64,000 nucleotides of DNA, from positions 368,432-432,431 of the forward strand of contig NZ_LMER01000001.1 of the NCBI RefSeq assembly GCF_001426435.1. The letters run 5' to 3'. Made by a program: the position numbers and the translations under genes. Under the pieces are notes generated by a model that had not been told where the DNA came from, did not search any database, and was given only the letters and a program-made list of their open reading frames with translations. This document shows positions 1 through 8,243 of the stretch, one piece after another. Origin of the DNA: Angustibacter sp. Root456 (lineage in GTDB: Bacteria > Actinomycetota > Actinomycetes > Actinomycetales > Angustibacteraceae). Within the stretch, counting starts at the first letter, position 1, and the number at the start of each line of letters is the position of its first letter.

Positions 1-74
1 CGTTCCTGCGCGCTCGGGCCGCGATCGTCCGCCGCGGCCTGCGCGCCACGCTGGTCGACCTGTTGGGCAGCTGA
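1..74 (+). CDS. C-terminal tail of a gene cut by the window edge
   Basis: One frame is open from base 3 to a TGA at 72-74 and yields a 23-residue Arg/Ala/Leu-rich tail ending LVDLLGS. No motif is visible, so the product cannot be named. It is convergent with the AraC-type gene, whose stop lies 22 bases further on. Confidence 0.5.
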   Translation, partial: FLRARAAIVRRGLRATLVDLLGS

Positions 75-95
75 CCGCCGCCGCCACCGAACGCG

Positions 96-1142
96 TCAGT
101 CGGGCAGGCCCTTGAGCCCCAGACTGAAGACCTCCGGCGGCGGTTTGAGCGTGGCCTCCAGTCGCCGGTAGGACGTCGGCGTCGTCCCGACCTCGCTGAG
201 GAACTGCCGGTTGAAGTTGGCCATGTTGCGGTAGCCGCTCAGGGTGGCCACGGTCGCCACGGAGTGCTCCGTGGTGTCGAGAAGCCTTCTCGCGTGGGCG
301 ATCCGCAGCTTCTTGACCATGTTGCTGAACGTCATCCCCGTGGCGGCCTTGAAGTACTTGGAGAACGACGGCTCCGACATGTACGCCAGCTTCGCCGCCG
401 TCGCGAGCCGGATGTCGCCGGTGAGGTTGTCGAAGATGTAGCTGAGGCCAGCCTCGACCGCCTCCCGTGAGCTGGCGTTCGGCGCGTGCCCCATCCAGGC
501 GCTCGCCACCACCTCGTACTCCTCCGTCGGCGCCTTGGCGAACAGCGACAGCAGCCGGATGAAGTGCGCCACCTGCTCCGCACCGTGGGTGTGCGAGACG
601 GCGAGGATCGCGCGCGCGGCGCGGGCGGCGGTGGAGCCGGAGAACACGAGGCCGCGCGCCGAGCGGTGCAGCACCTCCTGTGCCTCGCCGAGCTCGGGAA
701 TGCGCTCCATGCACGCCCTGAACCACTCGTCGGAGAACTGGATGACGACGTCGCGGCCGACCGCGACCTCGCCCGGCGGGAGGTCGCTCACCCAGTCGTG
801 GCCGAGGTTCGGGCCCATCATCGTCACCTGCCCAGGGCCGAAGGTGCCGATGTGGTCGCCGGCGATGAAGCTGCCGTGCGTCTGCGTGATCAGGTGGATC
901 TCGTACTCCGGGTGCGCACCCCACCCGCAGATCTCGCTCGGGAAGTCGTGGGTGAGCACCCGGATCGACTGCTGCGGGTGGGGCGGGATGATCTCGCGCC
1001 GCGGGGCAGGTGCGAGCGGCGCGTGGATCAGGGGCTCCCCCGACGGACGCGAGGTCGTGGCGGCAGAGCGCGCTGCACCGTCGCCGGATCGATACGAAAT
1101 CGAGACGCTCCTCTCCGCTGACCCCGGGGCCGCTGCCGTCAA
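96..1142 (-). CDS. AraC-family transcriptional regulator with N-terminal cupin sensor
   Basis: The 348-residue product has an N-terminal cupin-like ligand domain (about residues 60-200, with the segment HPEYEIHLI) and a C-terminal AraC double helix-turn-helix (about 245-335, with LAYMSEPSFSKYF followed by VATLSGYRNMANFNRQF). This layout is typical of activators of sugar or polyol catabolism. It is divergent from the polyol-type ABC importer starting at 1389, so it is the natural candidate regulator of that operon. The longest frame begins with a TTG at 1142. The first 50 residues are low-complexity, so the true start may lie further in. Confidence 0.85.
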   Translation of the reverse strand: MTAAAPGSAERSVSISYRSGDGAARSAATTSRPSGEPLIHAPLAPAPRREIIPPHPQQSIRVLTHDFPSEICGWGAHPEYEIHLITQTHGSFIAGDHIGTFGPGQVTMMGPNLGHDWVSDLPPGEVAVGRDVVIQFSDEWFRACMERIPELGEAQEVLHRSARGLVFSGSTAARAARAILAVSHTHGAEQVAHFIRLLSLFAKAPTEEYEVVASAWMGHAPNASSREAVEAGLSYIFDNLTGDIRLATAAKLAYMSEPSFSKYFKAATGMTFSNMVKKLRIAHARRLLDTTEHSVATVATLSGYRNMANFNRQFLSEVGTTPTSYRRLEATLKPPPEVFSLGLKGLPD

Positions 1143-1388
1143 TCCCCTGTGCCACCGGGGACGAGGCTAGCTCGCCGACCGTGATCACTGAAGGGGCGCG
1201 AAAAATAGTATCGAAAGCAGCCCCCGCAGGTGCTTGTTGGCTCGGGCGCAGTTCCCGGATTCTCTAGGGATTCCAGTCCGGTGACACCACGGGTCGTCGT
1301 CCTGGACCACGGGGCCGAGAGGCCCACGACGGACTCGCACACGGCGCGTCTCGGCACGAGCCACGATGACCTACCAAAGGAGCTAGGA
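1143..1388. promoter_or_regulatory. Divergent promoter region between AraC regulator and ABC operon
   Basis: This 246-base spacer separates two divergent genes and must hold both promoters. An A/T-rich patch at about 1199-1218 has two CGAAA elements 13 bases apart (about 1199 and 1212), which could be AraC half-sites, but the match is weak. A good ribosome-binding site (AAAGGAG) precedes the ATG at 1389. Confidence 0.35.
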
Positions 1389-2747
1389 ATGCTTGCGAGG
1401 AAGCGCATGGCGTTCGCACTGGGCGCAGGGGCGTCCGCGTTGGCGCTGGCAGCATGTTCTTCGGGTGCGGTCTCGAGCGACAGCTCCGCGGCCAAGAGCG
1501 GCGGCCCGGTCACGCTCAACCTGGCCACGGTCAACAACGGCCAGATGAAGGACATGGAGCAGCTCAAGACCGAGTACGAGAAGTCCCACCAGGGAGTGAC
1601 CGTCAACTTCCAGGTCATGGAAGAAGGTGACCTGCGGAGCGCCGTCACGGCGGACGTGGCCAGCGGCGCCGGCCAGTACGACGTCGTGACGATCGGCGCC
1701 TACGAGACGCCGCAGTGGGGCGCCAACGGCTGGCTCGTGGACCTCACACCGTCCCTGCAGGCCGACTCGGCGTACGACGTCAACGACATCCTGCCCCCGG
1801 TGCGAGACGCCCTCACGAACGACGGCAAGCTCTACGCGGTGCCGTTCTACGGCGAGTCGTCGATCCTGATGTACAACAAGTCGGTGCTCGACAAGGCGGG
1901 CGTGAAGATCGGCGAGCACCCGACGTGGCAAGAGGTCGCCGACGCCGCAGCCAAGGTGAAGACCAGCAACATGGCCGGCATCTGCATGCGCGGCAAGCCC
2001 GGCTGGGGTGACCTGTTCGCGCCGCTGACGACCGTCGTCGAGACGTTCGGCGGAAACTGGTACGACAACAGCTGGAACGCCACGGTCGACACCCCGGAGT
2101 GGAAGCAGGCAGTCGGCTTCTACAAGAAGCTGCTCGACGACTCCGGCGAGGCCGACCCCGTCTCCTACAGCTTCAACGAGTGCCTCACCGCGCTCAAGGA
2201 GGGCAAGGCCGCCATGTGGGCGGACGCCTCCGTCGCGGCCTCGATGCTCGAGGCGAACGACTCGCCCGTGAAGGGCAAGATGGGGTACGCGCACATGCCG
2301 GTCATGAAGACCAAGGAGTCCGGCTGGCTGTGGAGCTGGAACCTCGCGATCCCCAAGACCACGAAGCACAAGGACGCCGCGATCGACTTCGTGAAGTGGG
2401 CGACGAGCAAGGACTACATCAAGCTCGTGGGCAACAAGATCGGCTGGTCGAACGTCCCGCCGGGCTCGCGCACCTCGACGTACGAGCTCCCGGAGTACAA
2501 GAAGGCGGCGGCGGCCTACGCGCCGATCACGCTCGACGTCATGAGCTCGGTGAACCCGAAGCAGCCGGGCGTCAACCCCCAGCCCTGGGTCGGCATCCAG
2601 TACGTCTCGATCCCCGAGTTCCAGGACGTCGGCAACCAGTGCGCGCAGCTCGTGGCCGACTACATCGCCAACCGGTCGTCGCTCGACGACGCCCTCGGCA
2701 AGTGCCAGAGCATCGCCCAGAAGGCCGGCGACGCCCACAAGAAGTGA
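1389..2747 (+). CDS. Polyol/sugar ABC transporter substrate-binding lipoprotein (CUT1, mannitol/sorbitol type)
   Basis: The 452-residue protein starts with a lipoprotein signal peptide: Lys/Arg start, hydrophobic core, then LALAACSS with the lipidated Cys near residue 23. The rest is an extracellular solute-binding protein of the CUT1 class. Segments such as YGESSILMYNKSVLDKAG and RGKPGWGDLFAPLTT resemble the sorbitol/mannitol-binding branch. The ATG at 1389 was chosen because AAAGGAG lies just upstream and the signal peptide begins there; the frame itself opens further upstream at 1230. It is the first gene of an operon with two permeases and an SDR dehydrogenase. No ATPase is encoded nearby. 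Confidence 0.88.
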   Translation: MLARKRMAFALGAGASALALAACSSGAVSSDSSAAKSGGPVTLNLATVNNGQMKDMEQLKTEYEKSHQGVTVNFQVMEEGDLRSAVTADVASGAGQYDVVTIGAYETPQWGANGWLVDLTPSLQADSAYDVNDILPPVRDALTNDGKLYAVPFYGESSILMYNKSVLDKAGVKIGEHPTWQEVADAAAKVKTSNMAGICMRGKPGWGDLFAPLTTVVETFGGNWYDNSWNATVDTPEWKQAVGFYKKLLDDSGEADPVSYSFNECLTALKEGKAAMWADASVAASMLEANDSPVKGKMGYAHMPVMKTKESGWLWSWNLAIPKTTKHKDAAIDFVKWATSKDYIKLVGNKIGWSNVPPGSRTSTYELPEYKKAAAAYAPITLDVMSSVNPKQPGVNPQPWVGIQYVSIPEFQDVGNQCAQLVADYIANRSSLDDALGKCQSIAQKAGDAHKK

Positions 2748-2762
2748 CGCACCACCGGTGAG

Positions 2763-2807
2763 GGCGGGTGCCGGGTCGGCTCCCCGGAGCACGGCCCGGC
2801 GCCCGCC
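2763..2807 (+). promoter_or_regulatory. Stem-loop between binding-protein and permease genes
   Basis: Arms at 2763-2777 (GGCGGGTGCCGGGTC) and 2793-2807 (GGCCCGGCGCCCGCC) pair over 15 positions, two of them G-U in RNA, around a 15-base loop. The position right after the binding-protein stop fits an mRNA-stabilising or attenuating hairpin that keeps the binding protein in excess over the permeases. There is no U-tract, so it is not a simple terminator. Confidence 0.55.
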
Positions 2808-2845
2808 ACACCGCTTCCCTCGGGTCGCACGAAAGGAGTGCCGAC

Positions 2846-3790
2846 ATGACGACCACGACACCGACCTCGCGGGCCACCGCTCGCAGACCGCAGGCGACCC
2901 GGGACCCTCGCGCCCTGAAGCGCAGGGCGATGTGGACCAACCGCGCGCTGCTCCTGCCGGCGTTCGTCTTCCTGCTGCTGCTCACCCAGGTCCCGTTCCT
3001 CGTTACCATCTGGTACTCGCTGACGAAGTGGAACCTGCTCTACCCCAAGGACCGCGCGTTCGGCGGTCTCAGCAACTACGCCAGCGCGCTGTCGTCCGGC
3101 GACCTGTGGCCGTCGATCGTGGCGACCGTGCTCATCACGACGTTCTCGGTGCTCCTGGCCCTGGCCTGCGGGATGCTCTTCGCGGTGCTGCTCGATCGCC
3201 AGTTCCGCGGCCGCGCCATCGCCCGGACCCTGATGATCACGCCGTTCCTCGTCATGCCGGCCGCTGCAGCGCTGATCTGGAAGTACTCGATGTTCGACAC
3301 CAACATCGGGATGCTCAACTGGGTCTCGCGCAGCCTCCACCTGCCCGTCGTTTCTTGGAGCACCGAGCACCCGATGGCCACGGTGGTCATCGTGCTGACG
3401 TGGCAGTTCACGCCGTTCATGATGTTGATCCTGCTGGCCGGCCTGCAGGGTCAGCCCCGCGAGGTCATCGAGGCCTCGATGGTCGACGGCGCCGGCCCCT
3501 GGCGGACGTTCACCTGGATCACGCTTCCGCACCTGCGCATGTACATCGAGATCGGGGTGCTGCTGGGAGCCGTGATCATCCTCCAGGTGTTCGACCCGAT
3601 CGCGATCCTCACCAAGGGCACCGGTGGCACGAAGACGCTCGCCTACCTGCTGTACGAACGCGCCTTCATCGGCCTCGACGTCGGCCAGGCGGCGGCCTAC
3701 GGCGTCGTCACGGTGATCCTCACCATCATCGTCGCCACCATCGCGCTCAAGACGCTGTTCAAGGTCTTCATGGCAGGAGGAAGCCGATGA
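2846..3790 (+). CDS. ABC sugar/polyol transporter permease 1 (MalF-like)
   Basis: The 314-residue inner-membrane protein has about six hydrophobic segments, the first at roughly residues 35-55. It carries the permease loop EVIEASMVDGAGPWRTFTWITLP, the EAA motif that docks on the ABC ATPase. ATG 2846 is preceded by GAAAGGAG. Its stop overlaps the next permease start by four bases (ATGA), so the two are translationally coupled. It is of the MalF/SmoF type and partners with the following gene. Confidence 0.9.
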   Translation: MTTTTPTSRATARRPQATRDPRALKRRAMWTNRALLLPAFVFLLLLTQVPFLVTIWYSLTKWNLLYPKDRAFGGLSNYASALSSGDLWPSIVATVLITTFSVLLALACGMLFAVLLDRQFRGRAIARTLMITPFLVMPAAAALIWKYSMFDTNIGMLNWVSRSLHLPVVSWSTEHPMATVVIVLTWQFTPFMMLILLAGLQGQPREVIEASMVDGAGPWRTFTWITLPHLRMYIEIGVLLGAVIILQVFDPIAILTKGTGGTKTLAYLLYERAFIGLDVGQAAAYGVVTVILTIIVATIALKTLFKVFMAGGSR

Positions 3791-4602
3791 CCACCTCGCT
3801 CAAGCAGTCGCTGATCACGGTCGTCACCTGGGTGCTGGTGCTGATCTTCTTCTTCCCGGTGTTCTGGATGGTGCTCAACGGGTTCAAGCCCGAGTCGCTG
3901 GCGTCGTCGGTCGACCCTTCGTTCATCTTCAAGCCGGTCACCGACGGCTACAAGCTCGCCATGGACCGCGGCATGGCCGGGTACCTGCAGAACTCGGTGA
4001 CGGCGTCCGTGACGGCGACCATCATCTCCGTGGGCCTGGCGATCCCGGCGGCCTACGCGCTGTCGATCCGCCGGGTGAAGAACGTCGAGAACTCGTTGTC
4101 GTTCTTCATCTCCACGCGCTTCATGCCACTGGCGGCGATCGTGCTGCCGCTGTTCATGATCCTCAAGAACATCGGCCTGCTCGACAACATCTACATGCTG
4201 GCGATCGTGTACGGCGCGATGAACCTGCCGGTCACGGTGTGGATGATGCGCTCGTTCTTGCTCGAGGTGCCGTTCGAGATCGTGGAGGCGTGCCGGGTCG
4301 ACGGCGCCGGCCTGTTCCGCGAGATCGTGCGGATCGTCCTCCCGCTCGTGCTGCCAGGGATCGCCGCGGCTGCCCTGATCTGCTTCATCTTCGCCTGGAA
4401 CGAGTACTTCCTGGCGCTGCTGCTGACGAGCTCGGCGGCGCGTACCACCCCGCCGTTCCTGGGCAGCTTCGTCGACGGTCGCGGCCAGTTCCTCGCGGTG
4501 CTGTCGGCGGCGGCCACGATCGCGGCGCTGCCGGTGATCATCGCCGGCTGGGTGGCTCAGAAGCAGCTGGTGCGTGGACTGTCGATGGGGGCGATCAAGT
4601 GA
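3787..4602 (+). CDS. ABC sugar/polyol transporter permease 2 (MalG-like)
   Basis: The 271-residue inner-membrane protein is of the MalG/SmoG type. It has an N-terminal membrane segment (about residues 8-28), further hydrophobic stretches, and the EAA loop EIVEACRVDGAGLFREI near residue 170. It forms the translocation channel with the preceding permease. Its last four bases (GTGA) contain the GTG start of the next gene. Confidence 0.9.
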   Translation: MTTSLKQSLITVVTWVLVLIFFFPVFWMVLNGFKPESLASSVDPSFIFKPVTDGYKLAMDRGMAGYLQNSVTASVTATIISVGLAIPAAYALSIRRVKNVENSLSFFISTRFMPLAAIVLPLFMILKNIGLLDNIYMLAIVYGAMNLPVTVWMMRSFLLEVPFEIVEACRVDGAGLFREIVRIVLPLVLPGIAAAALICFIFAWNEYFLALLLTSSAARTTPPFLGSFVDGRGQFLAVLSAAATIAALPVIIAGWVAQKQLVRGLSMGAIK

Positions 4603-5342
4603 CCGACGACCGCAGGGATCTCGAGGGCACGGTCGTCGTCATCACCGGTGCGGCGGGCGGCATCGGTGGCGCGACGGCGCGGCAGGTGCTCGCGGCGGGG
4701 GGTCGCATCGTCGCCGGTGACCTGCGCGAGGAGGCCCTCGCACCACTGCGGGACGAGTGGGGCGCCGACCGGGTTGCCGTCGTCGGTGGCGACTCGCGGC
4801 TCGAGGCCACCGCCGACGCGCTGACGGACGCCGGCGTGGCGGCCTTCGGCCGCGTCGACTCGGTGGTCGCGAATGCTGCGATCGGCTTCTACGGCGGCCT
4901 GCTCGACTACTCCCCCAGCGACATCGAGCTCATGGTCGACCTGAACGTCAAGGGCACCATCTGGCTGGCCCGCGCAGCGCTGCGGCAGTTCCGCACCCAG
5001 GGCGTCGGGGGTGACATCGTGATCCTCGGGTCCGTGGCCGGCTTGCTCATCGGCGGTGGTCAGGAGGCCGTGTACGCCGCCACCAAGGGCGCGCAGATCA
5101 ACCTCGGTACGGCGCTCGATCGCGAGCTGCGGGCCGAGGGCATCCGCACCACCGTGATCGCGCCCGCGGGCGTGAACACGCCGTTCGCGGCCGCCGACGG
5201 GCGCTTCGGTGACGCCGACCCCGCGCAGGGGCCGTTCATGCGACCCGACGACATCGCGGGCGCGATCGTCTACACCTTGCGCCAGCCTCGGCGCATGCGC
5301 ACCGAGCTGTGGACCATGTGGAGCCTCGCCGAGCAGCACTGA
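4599..5342 (+). CDS. SDR-family NAD(P)-dependent dehydrogenase, probable polyol dehydrogenase
   Basis: This is a 247-residue classical short-chain dehydrogenase. It has the glycine-rich cofactor motif TGAAGGIGGATA near the N-terminus, the NAA segment (VVANAAIGFYGG), and the catalytic Ser...YxxxK (ILGSVAGL followed by YAATKGA). The GTG start overlaps the upstream permease stop, so it belongs to the importer operon. The obvious inference is oxidation of the imported polyol to a ketose. Substrate specificity cannot be read from the sequence. Confidence 0.85.
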   Translation: MTDDRRDLEGTVVVITGAAGGIGGATARQVLAAGGRIVAGDLREEALAPLRDEWGADRVAVVGGDSRLEATADALTDAGVAAFGRVDSVVANAAIGFYGGLLDYSPSDIELMVDLNVKGTIWLARAALRQFRTQGVGGDIVILGSVAGLLIGGGQEAVYAATKGAQINLGTALDRELRAEGIRTTVIAPAGVNTPFAAADGRFGDADPAQGPFMRPDDIAGAIVYTLRQPRRMRTELWTMWSLAEQH

Positions 5343-5359
5343 CGCCGTACTGTCACCCC

Positions 5360-6361
5360 ATGAGCGATCGGGTGGCCGTGTACATCGACTTCGACAACGT
5401 CGTGATCTCGCGCTACGACAGCGCCCACGGTGCGGGAGCCTGGCGCAAGGACCAGGCGCGCGATCACCGTCGCGCCGCCGACTCGACCGACCCGATCGAC
5501 GTGAAGCTGGCCGAGGGCGAGATCGACATCGGCGCGATCATCGACTACGCCGCCTCCTTCGGCACGGTGGCCCTGAGCCGCGCGTACGCCGACTGGTCGG
5601 TGCCGGCCAACGCCGCGTACAAGGCGCCGCTCGTCAGCTGGTCGATCGACCTCGTCCAGCTCTTCACGATGTCAGGAGTCAAGAACGGCGCCGACATCCG
5701 GCTGGCGGTCGACGCCGTCGAGGATCTCGTGCGCCACCCCGACATCTCGCACGTGGTCTTCGTGGCTGGCGACTCCGACTACGTCCCCCTGGCCCAGCGC
5801 TGCAAGCGGCTCGGGCGGTACGTCGTCGGCATCGGCGTCGCGGGATCGACCGGTCGGGCCCTCGTCTCCGCGTGCGACGAGTTCATCGACTACGCCGACC
5901 TGCCGGGCGTCGCGCCCCTGAAGCCGCCCGCCGCCAAGCAGCCGGCCGCCGGGAAGACCTCATCAGCGCAGACCCCCGACCGGGCTGCGGCCGCCCAGGA
6001 GGCTCCGGCGAAGAAGACGGCGAAGAAGACGGCGAAGAAGACCGCCAAGAAGGCCGCCGCCCAGAAGGTGGCTGCCCCGGCCGAGTCACCGGCCGAGTCA
6101 CCAGCCGAGTCACCAGCTGAGTCACCGGCCGAGGCGGAGGCGACGTCACTGCTGGTGCGCGCCGTGCGCGTGGGCCTGCAGAAGAGCGACGACGAGTGGG
6201 TCTACGCGGGCGGGGTGAAGAGCCAGATGCAGCGGATGAACCCCGCGTTCAAGGAGAAGACGCTCGGCTTCTCGACCTTCCGGGCGTTCGTGGAGTCGCG
6301 GTCCGGTGTCGTGGAGTCGCAGGTGGACGCCAACGGCCAGCTCGTCGTCCGCCTCCCCTAG
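5360..6361 (+). CDS. NYN-domain putative RNase with C-terminal OST-HTH/LOTUS domain
   Basis: The 333-residue protein opens with VAVYIDFDNVV, the first acidic motif of the NYN (PIN-like) nuclease fold. Further acidic and GDSDY elements (FVAGDSDYVPLAQRC) follow around residue 140. The C-terminal 75 residues (LLVRAVRVGLQ to LVVRLP) match the OST-HTH/LOTUS RNA-binding fold. A linker of Lys-Lys-Thr-Ala and Ala-Glu-Ser-Pro repeats joins the domains. ATG 5360 places the start just before the first beta-strand. This LabA-like family is thought to act on RNA. There is no operon partner; the SDR stop is 17 bases upstream. Confidence 0.85.
   Translation: MSDRVAVYIDFDNVVISRYDSAHGAGAWRKDQARDHRRAADSTDPIDVKLAEGEIDIGAIIDYAASFGTVALSRAYADWSVPANAAYKAPLVSWSIDLVQLFTMSGVKNGADIRLAVDAVEDLVRHPDISHVVFVAGDSDYVPLAQRCKRLGRYVVGIGVAGSTGRALVSACDEFIDYADLPGVAPLKPPAAKQPAAGKTSSAQTPDRAAAAQEAPAKKTAKKTAKKTAKKAAAQKVAAPAESPAESPAESPAESPAEAEATSLLVRAVRVGLQKSDDEWVYAGGVKSQMQRMNPAFKEKTLGFSTFRAFVESRSGVVESQVDANGQLVVRLP
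6011..6132 (+). repeat. In-frame short tandem repeats in the NYN protein linker
   Basis: Two runs of 12-base units lie inside the linker. AAGAAGACGGCG-type units (about 6011-6050) encode KKTA repeats, and GCCGAGTCACCR-type units (about 6079-6132) encode four AESP repeats. The units are multiples of three, so copy-number change would alter linker length but not frame. Confidence 0.8.
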
Positions 6362-6380
6362 CGTCGTCCGGCGCCCTCTG

Positions 6381-6468
6381 CGGTGATCACGTGAAGTAGG
6401 TCCCCCAGCACTTCACAGGGCGTGAACGCCGCGTGAAGTGCTGGGGAGCCTTGTTCACGTGATCACCG
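6381..6468. repeat. 88-bp nested palindrome (cruciform-like element)
   Basis: There are three nested inverted repeats. The outer arms CGGTGATCACGTGAA (6381-6395) and its exact complement (6454-6468) are 15 of 15. The inner arms CCCCAGCACTTCAC (6403-6416) and its exact complement (6433-6446) are 14 of 14. A small central hairpin GGCG-TGAA-CGCC spans 6419-6430. It lies between the convergent NYN and aldehyde dehydrogenase genes. It could terminate both transcripts, but the lack of T-tracts and the long perfect arms are more like a mobile or repetitive extragenic palindrome. Confidence 0.85.
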
Positions 6469-6490
6469 AGCAAGGGGCCGGGCGAGCGGG

Positions 6491-7831
6491 TCAGCGGACG
6501 ACGCGCACCAGCTTGCGGTTGACGAACTCCTCGATGCCGAAGCGCCCGAGCTCGCGGCCGAAGCCGGAGCGCTTCACGCCACCGAACGGCAGCTCAACGC
6601 CCTCGGCGCCGACGCCGTTCACGAACACCATGCCCGCCTCGATGCGGTCAGCCACCCGCTGCGCCTGCTCGGCGTCGGTGGTGAACACGTAGGAGCCGAG
6701 ACCGTACGGCGTGTCGTTGGCGATGCGCACGGCGTCGTCCTCGTCCATCGCCTTGAACACCATCGCAACAGGCCCGAAGAGCTCCTCGTGGTAGGTGTCG
6801 GCGTCAGGTCGGACGCCCGTGAGGACGCCGGGCGGGAACGTCGTGCCCTGCCGCTCCCCCGCCGAGGCCAGCGACGCGCCGTCCGAGACCGCCTGCGACA
6901 CCTGGCTCTCCAGGCGCTCCGCGGCCGCCTGCGACGACAGCGGCGCCACCGCGCTCTGCAGGATCTTGTCGGTGAAGCGCGCCACGAAGTCGTCGTAGAT
7001 GCCCTCGTGGACGATGAAGCGCTTGCCGGCGTTGCAGGCCTGGCCGGTGTTGTCGAGGCGCGCAGCGACGGCGGCGTCGACCGTGGCGTCGAGGTCGTCG
7101 GTGCTCAGCACGATGAACGGGTCCGACCCGCCGAGCTCGAGGACGACCTTCTTCAGGTTGCGCCCGGCGATCTCGGCCACGGCCGCCCCGGCGCGCTCGG
7201 AACCGGTGAGCGACACGCCCTGCACGCGCGGGTCGGCGATCACGTCGGCGACCTGCTCGTTGGTGGCGTAGACGTTGACGTAGGCGCCCGGCGGGAAGCC
7301 GGCGTCGAGGAAGATCTGCTGCAGCGCCTCGGCGGTCTGCGGGCACTGCGGCGCGTGCTTGAGCACGATCGTGTTGCCTGCCGCGAGGTTCGGGGCCGCG
7401 AAGCGCGCGACCTGGTAGTCGGGGAAGTTCCACGGCATGATCCCGAGCAGCACGCCGACCGGCCGGCGCTGGATCACCGCCGACCCCTCGCCGTCCAGCA
7501 GGTCGATCGGCTCGTCGGCGAGGAAGCGCTCGGCGTGGTCGGCGTAGTAGCCGTAGATGGCGGCACTGAAGTCGACCTCACCGAGCGCGTCGTCGAGCGG
7601 CTTGCCCATCTCGCGCACGATGATCTCGGCGAGCTGCTGGCGACGCTCGGTGTGCAGCTCGCCGACGCGACCGACGAGGCGGGCCCGCTCGGCGACCGAC
7701 GCCTCACGTGCCCACTCCTGGTACGTCGTGTGCGCGTTCGCGACGGCCTCCATCACCTCGGCGTCGGTGGCGGTCGGGTACTCCTTGACCTTCTCGCCGG
7801 TGGCGGGGTCGACAACGGCGTACTGGGTCAT
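6491..7831 (-). CDS. NAD(P)-dependent aldehyde dehydrogenase, succinate-semialdehyde dehydrogenase-like
   Basis: The 446-residue ALDH has the catalytic Glu in LELGGSDP and the catalytic Cys in NTGQACNAGKRF. Its C-terminus FGRELGRFGIEEFVNRK is typical of the short GabD-like subgroup. ATG 7831 was chosen because it begins MTQYAVVDPATGEKV, the normal N-terminus of the group. It is the last gene of the NCS1-ureohydrolase-NTF2 operon. A role in oxidising a semialdehyde formed after the ureohydrolase step is inferred from position. Confidence 0.87.
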   Translation of the reverse strand: MTQYAVVDPATGEKVKEYPTATDAEVMEAVANAHTTYQEWAREASVAERARLVGRVGELHTERRQQLAEIIVREMGKPLDDALGEVDFSAAIYGYYADHAERFLADEPIDLLDGEGSAVIQRRPVGVLLGIMPWNFPDYQVARFAAPNLAAGNTIVLKHAPQCPQTAEALQQIFLDAGFPPGAYVNVYATNEQVADVIADPRVQGVSLTGSERAGAAVAEIAGRNLKKVVLELGGSDPFIVLSTDDLDATVDAAVAARLDNTGQACNAGKRFIVHEGIYDDFVARFTDKILQSAVAPLSSQAAAERLESQVSQAVSDGASLASAGERQGTTFPPGVLTGVRPDADTYHEELFGPVAMVFKAMDEDDAVRIANDTPYGLGSYVFTTDAEQAQRVADRIEAGMVFVNGVGAEGVELPFGGVKRSGFGRELGRFGIEEFVNRKLVRVVR

Positions 7832-7847
7832 CTGCAGCTCCTGCGGC

Positions 7848-8243
7848 TCAGGCGGTGGGTGTCGGTGAGAGGTGCTCGTGGACGGCGAGCCAACGGCCGT
7901 CGTCCTCGCGGCGGAAGACGATGGTCTCGCGCTCGTCGAGCGACTCCTCATCCTGCCCTGTGCGCACCCTCGTGTGCACCCGATGGGTGAACACGGCAAC
8001 GTTCTCCGTCAGCTGCTGCACGTGTTGGTCCGACGACGAGCACGACAGCACGCGGAATCCGTCTGTCTCCCAGCCGCTCCACAGCTGCCGATAGGCATCG
8101 CGCGACCTCAGCGCCGCGTCATGGGTGTAGAAGAGGAACGTCGCCTCTGGGGCGAAGCTCGCGAAGTACGCATCGGTGTCATGCCGGCCGAACGCCTGCA
8201 CCAACGCCGCCGCTGTGGCCAGCACGTCGTCGTCCACGGTCAC
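7848..8243 (-). CDS. SnoaL-like/NTF2-fold small protein
   Basis: The 131-residue protein has the cone-shaped NTF2 pattern: N-terminal helices ending [17 protein letters not shown], a central helix, and C-terminal strands ([21 protein letters not shown]). This resembles the DUF4440/SnoaL_3 group. The GTG start at 8243 overlaps the ureohydrolase stop (GTGA), so the two are translationally coupled. NTF2-fold proteins can be small isomerases, hydrolases or binding subunits. No catalytic residues can be assigned here. Confidence 0.75.
   Translation of the reverse strand: MTVDDDVLATAAALVQAFGRHDTDAYFASFAPEATFLFYTHDAALRSRDAYRQLWSGWETDGFRVLSCSSSDQHVQQLTENVAVFTHRVHTRVRTGQDEESLDERETIVFRREDDGRWLAVHEHLSPTPTA

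Noticed and set aside
6011..6132. The short repeats as a CRISPR-like array
   Set aside because: Units are 12 bases, without spacers, in frame inside a protein linker.
7848..8243. The NTF2-fold gene as AtzH-type carboxybiuret hydrolase
   Set aside because: Only the fold and size agree; the AtzH N-terminal pattern is not visible.
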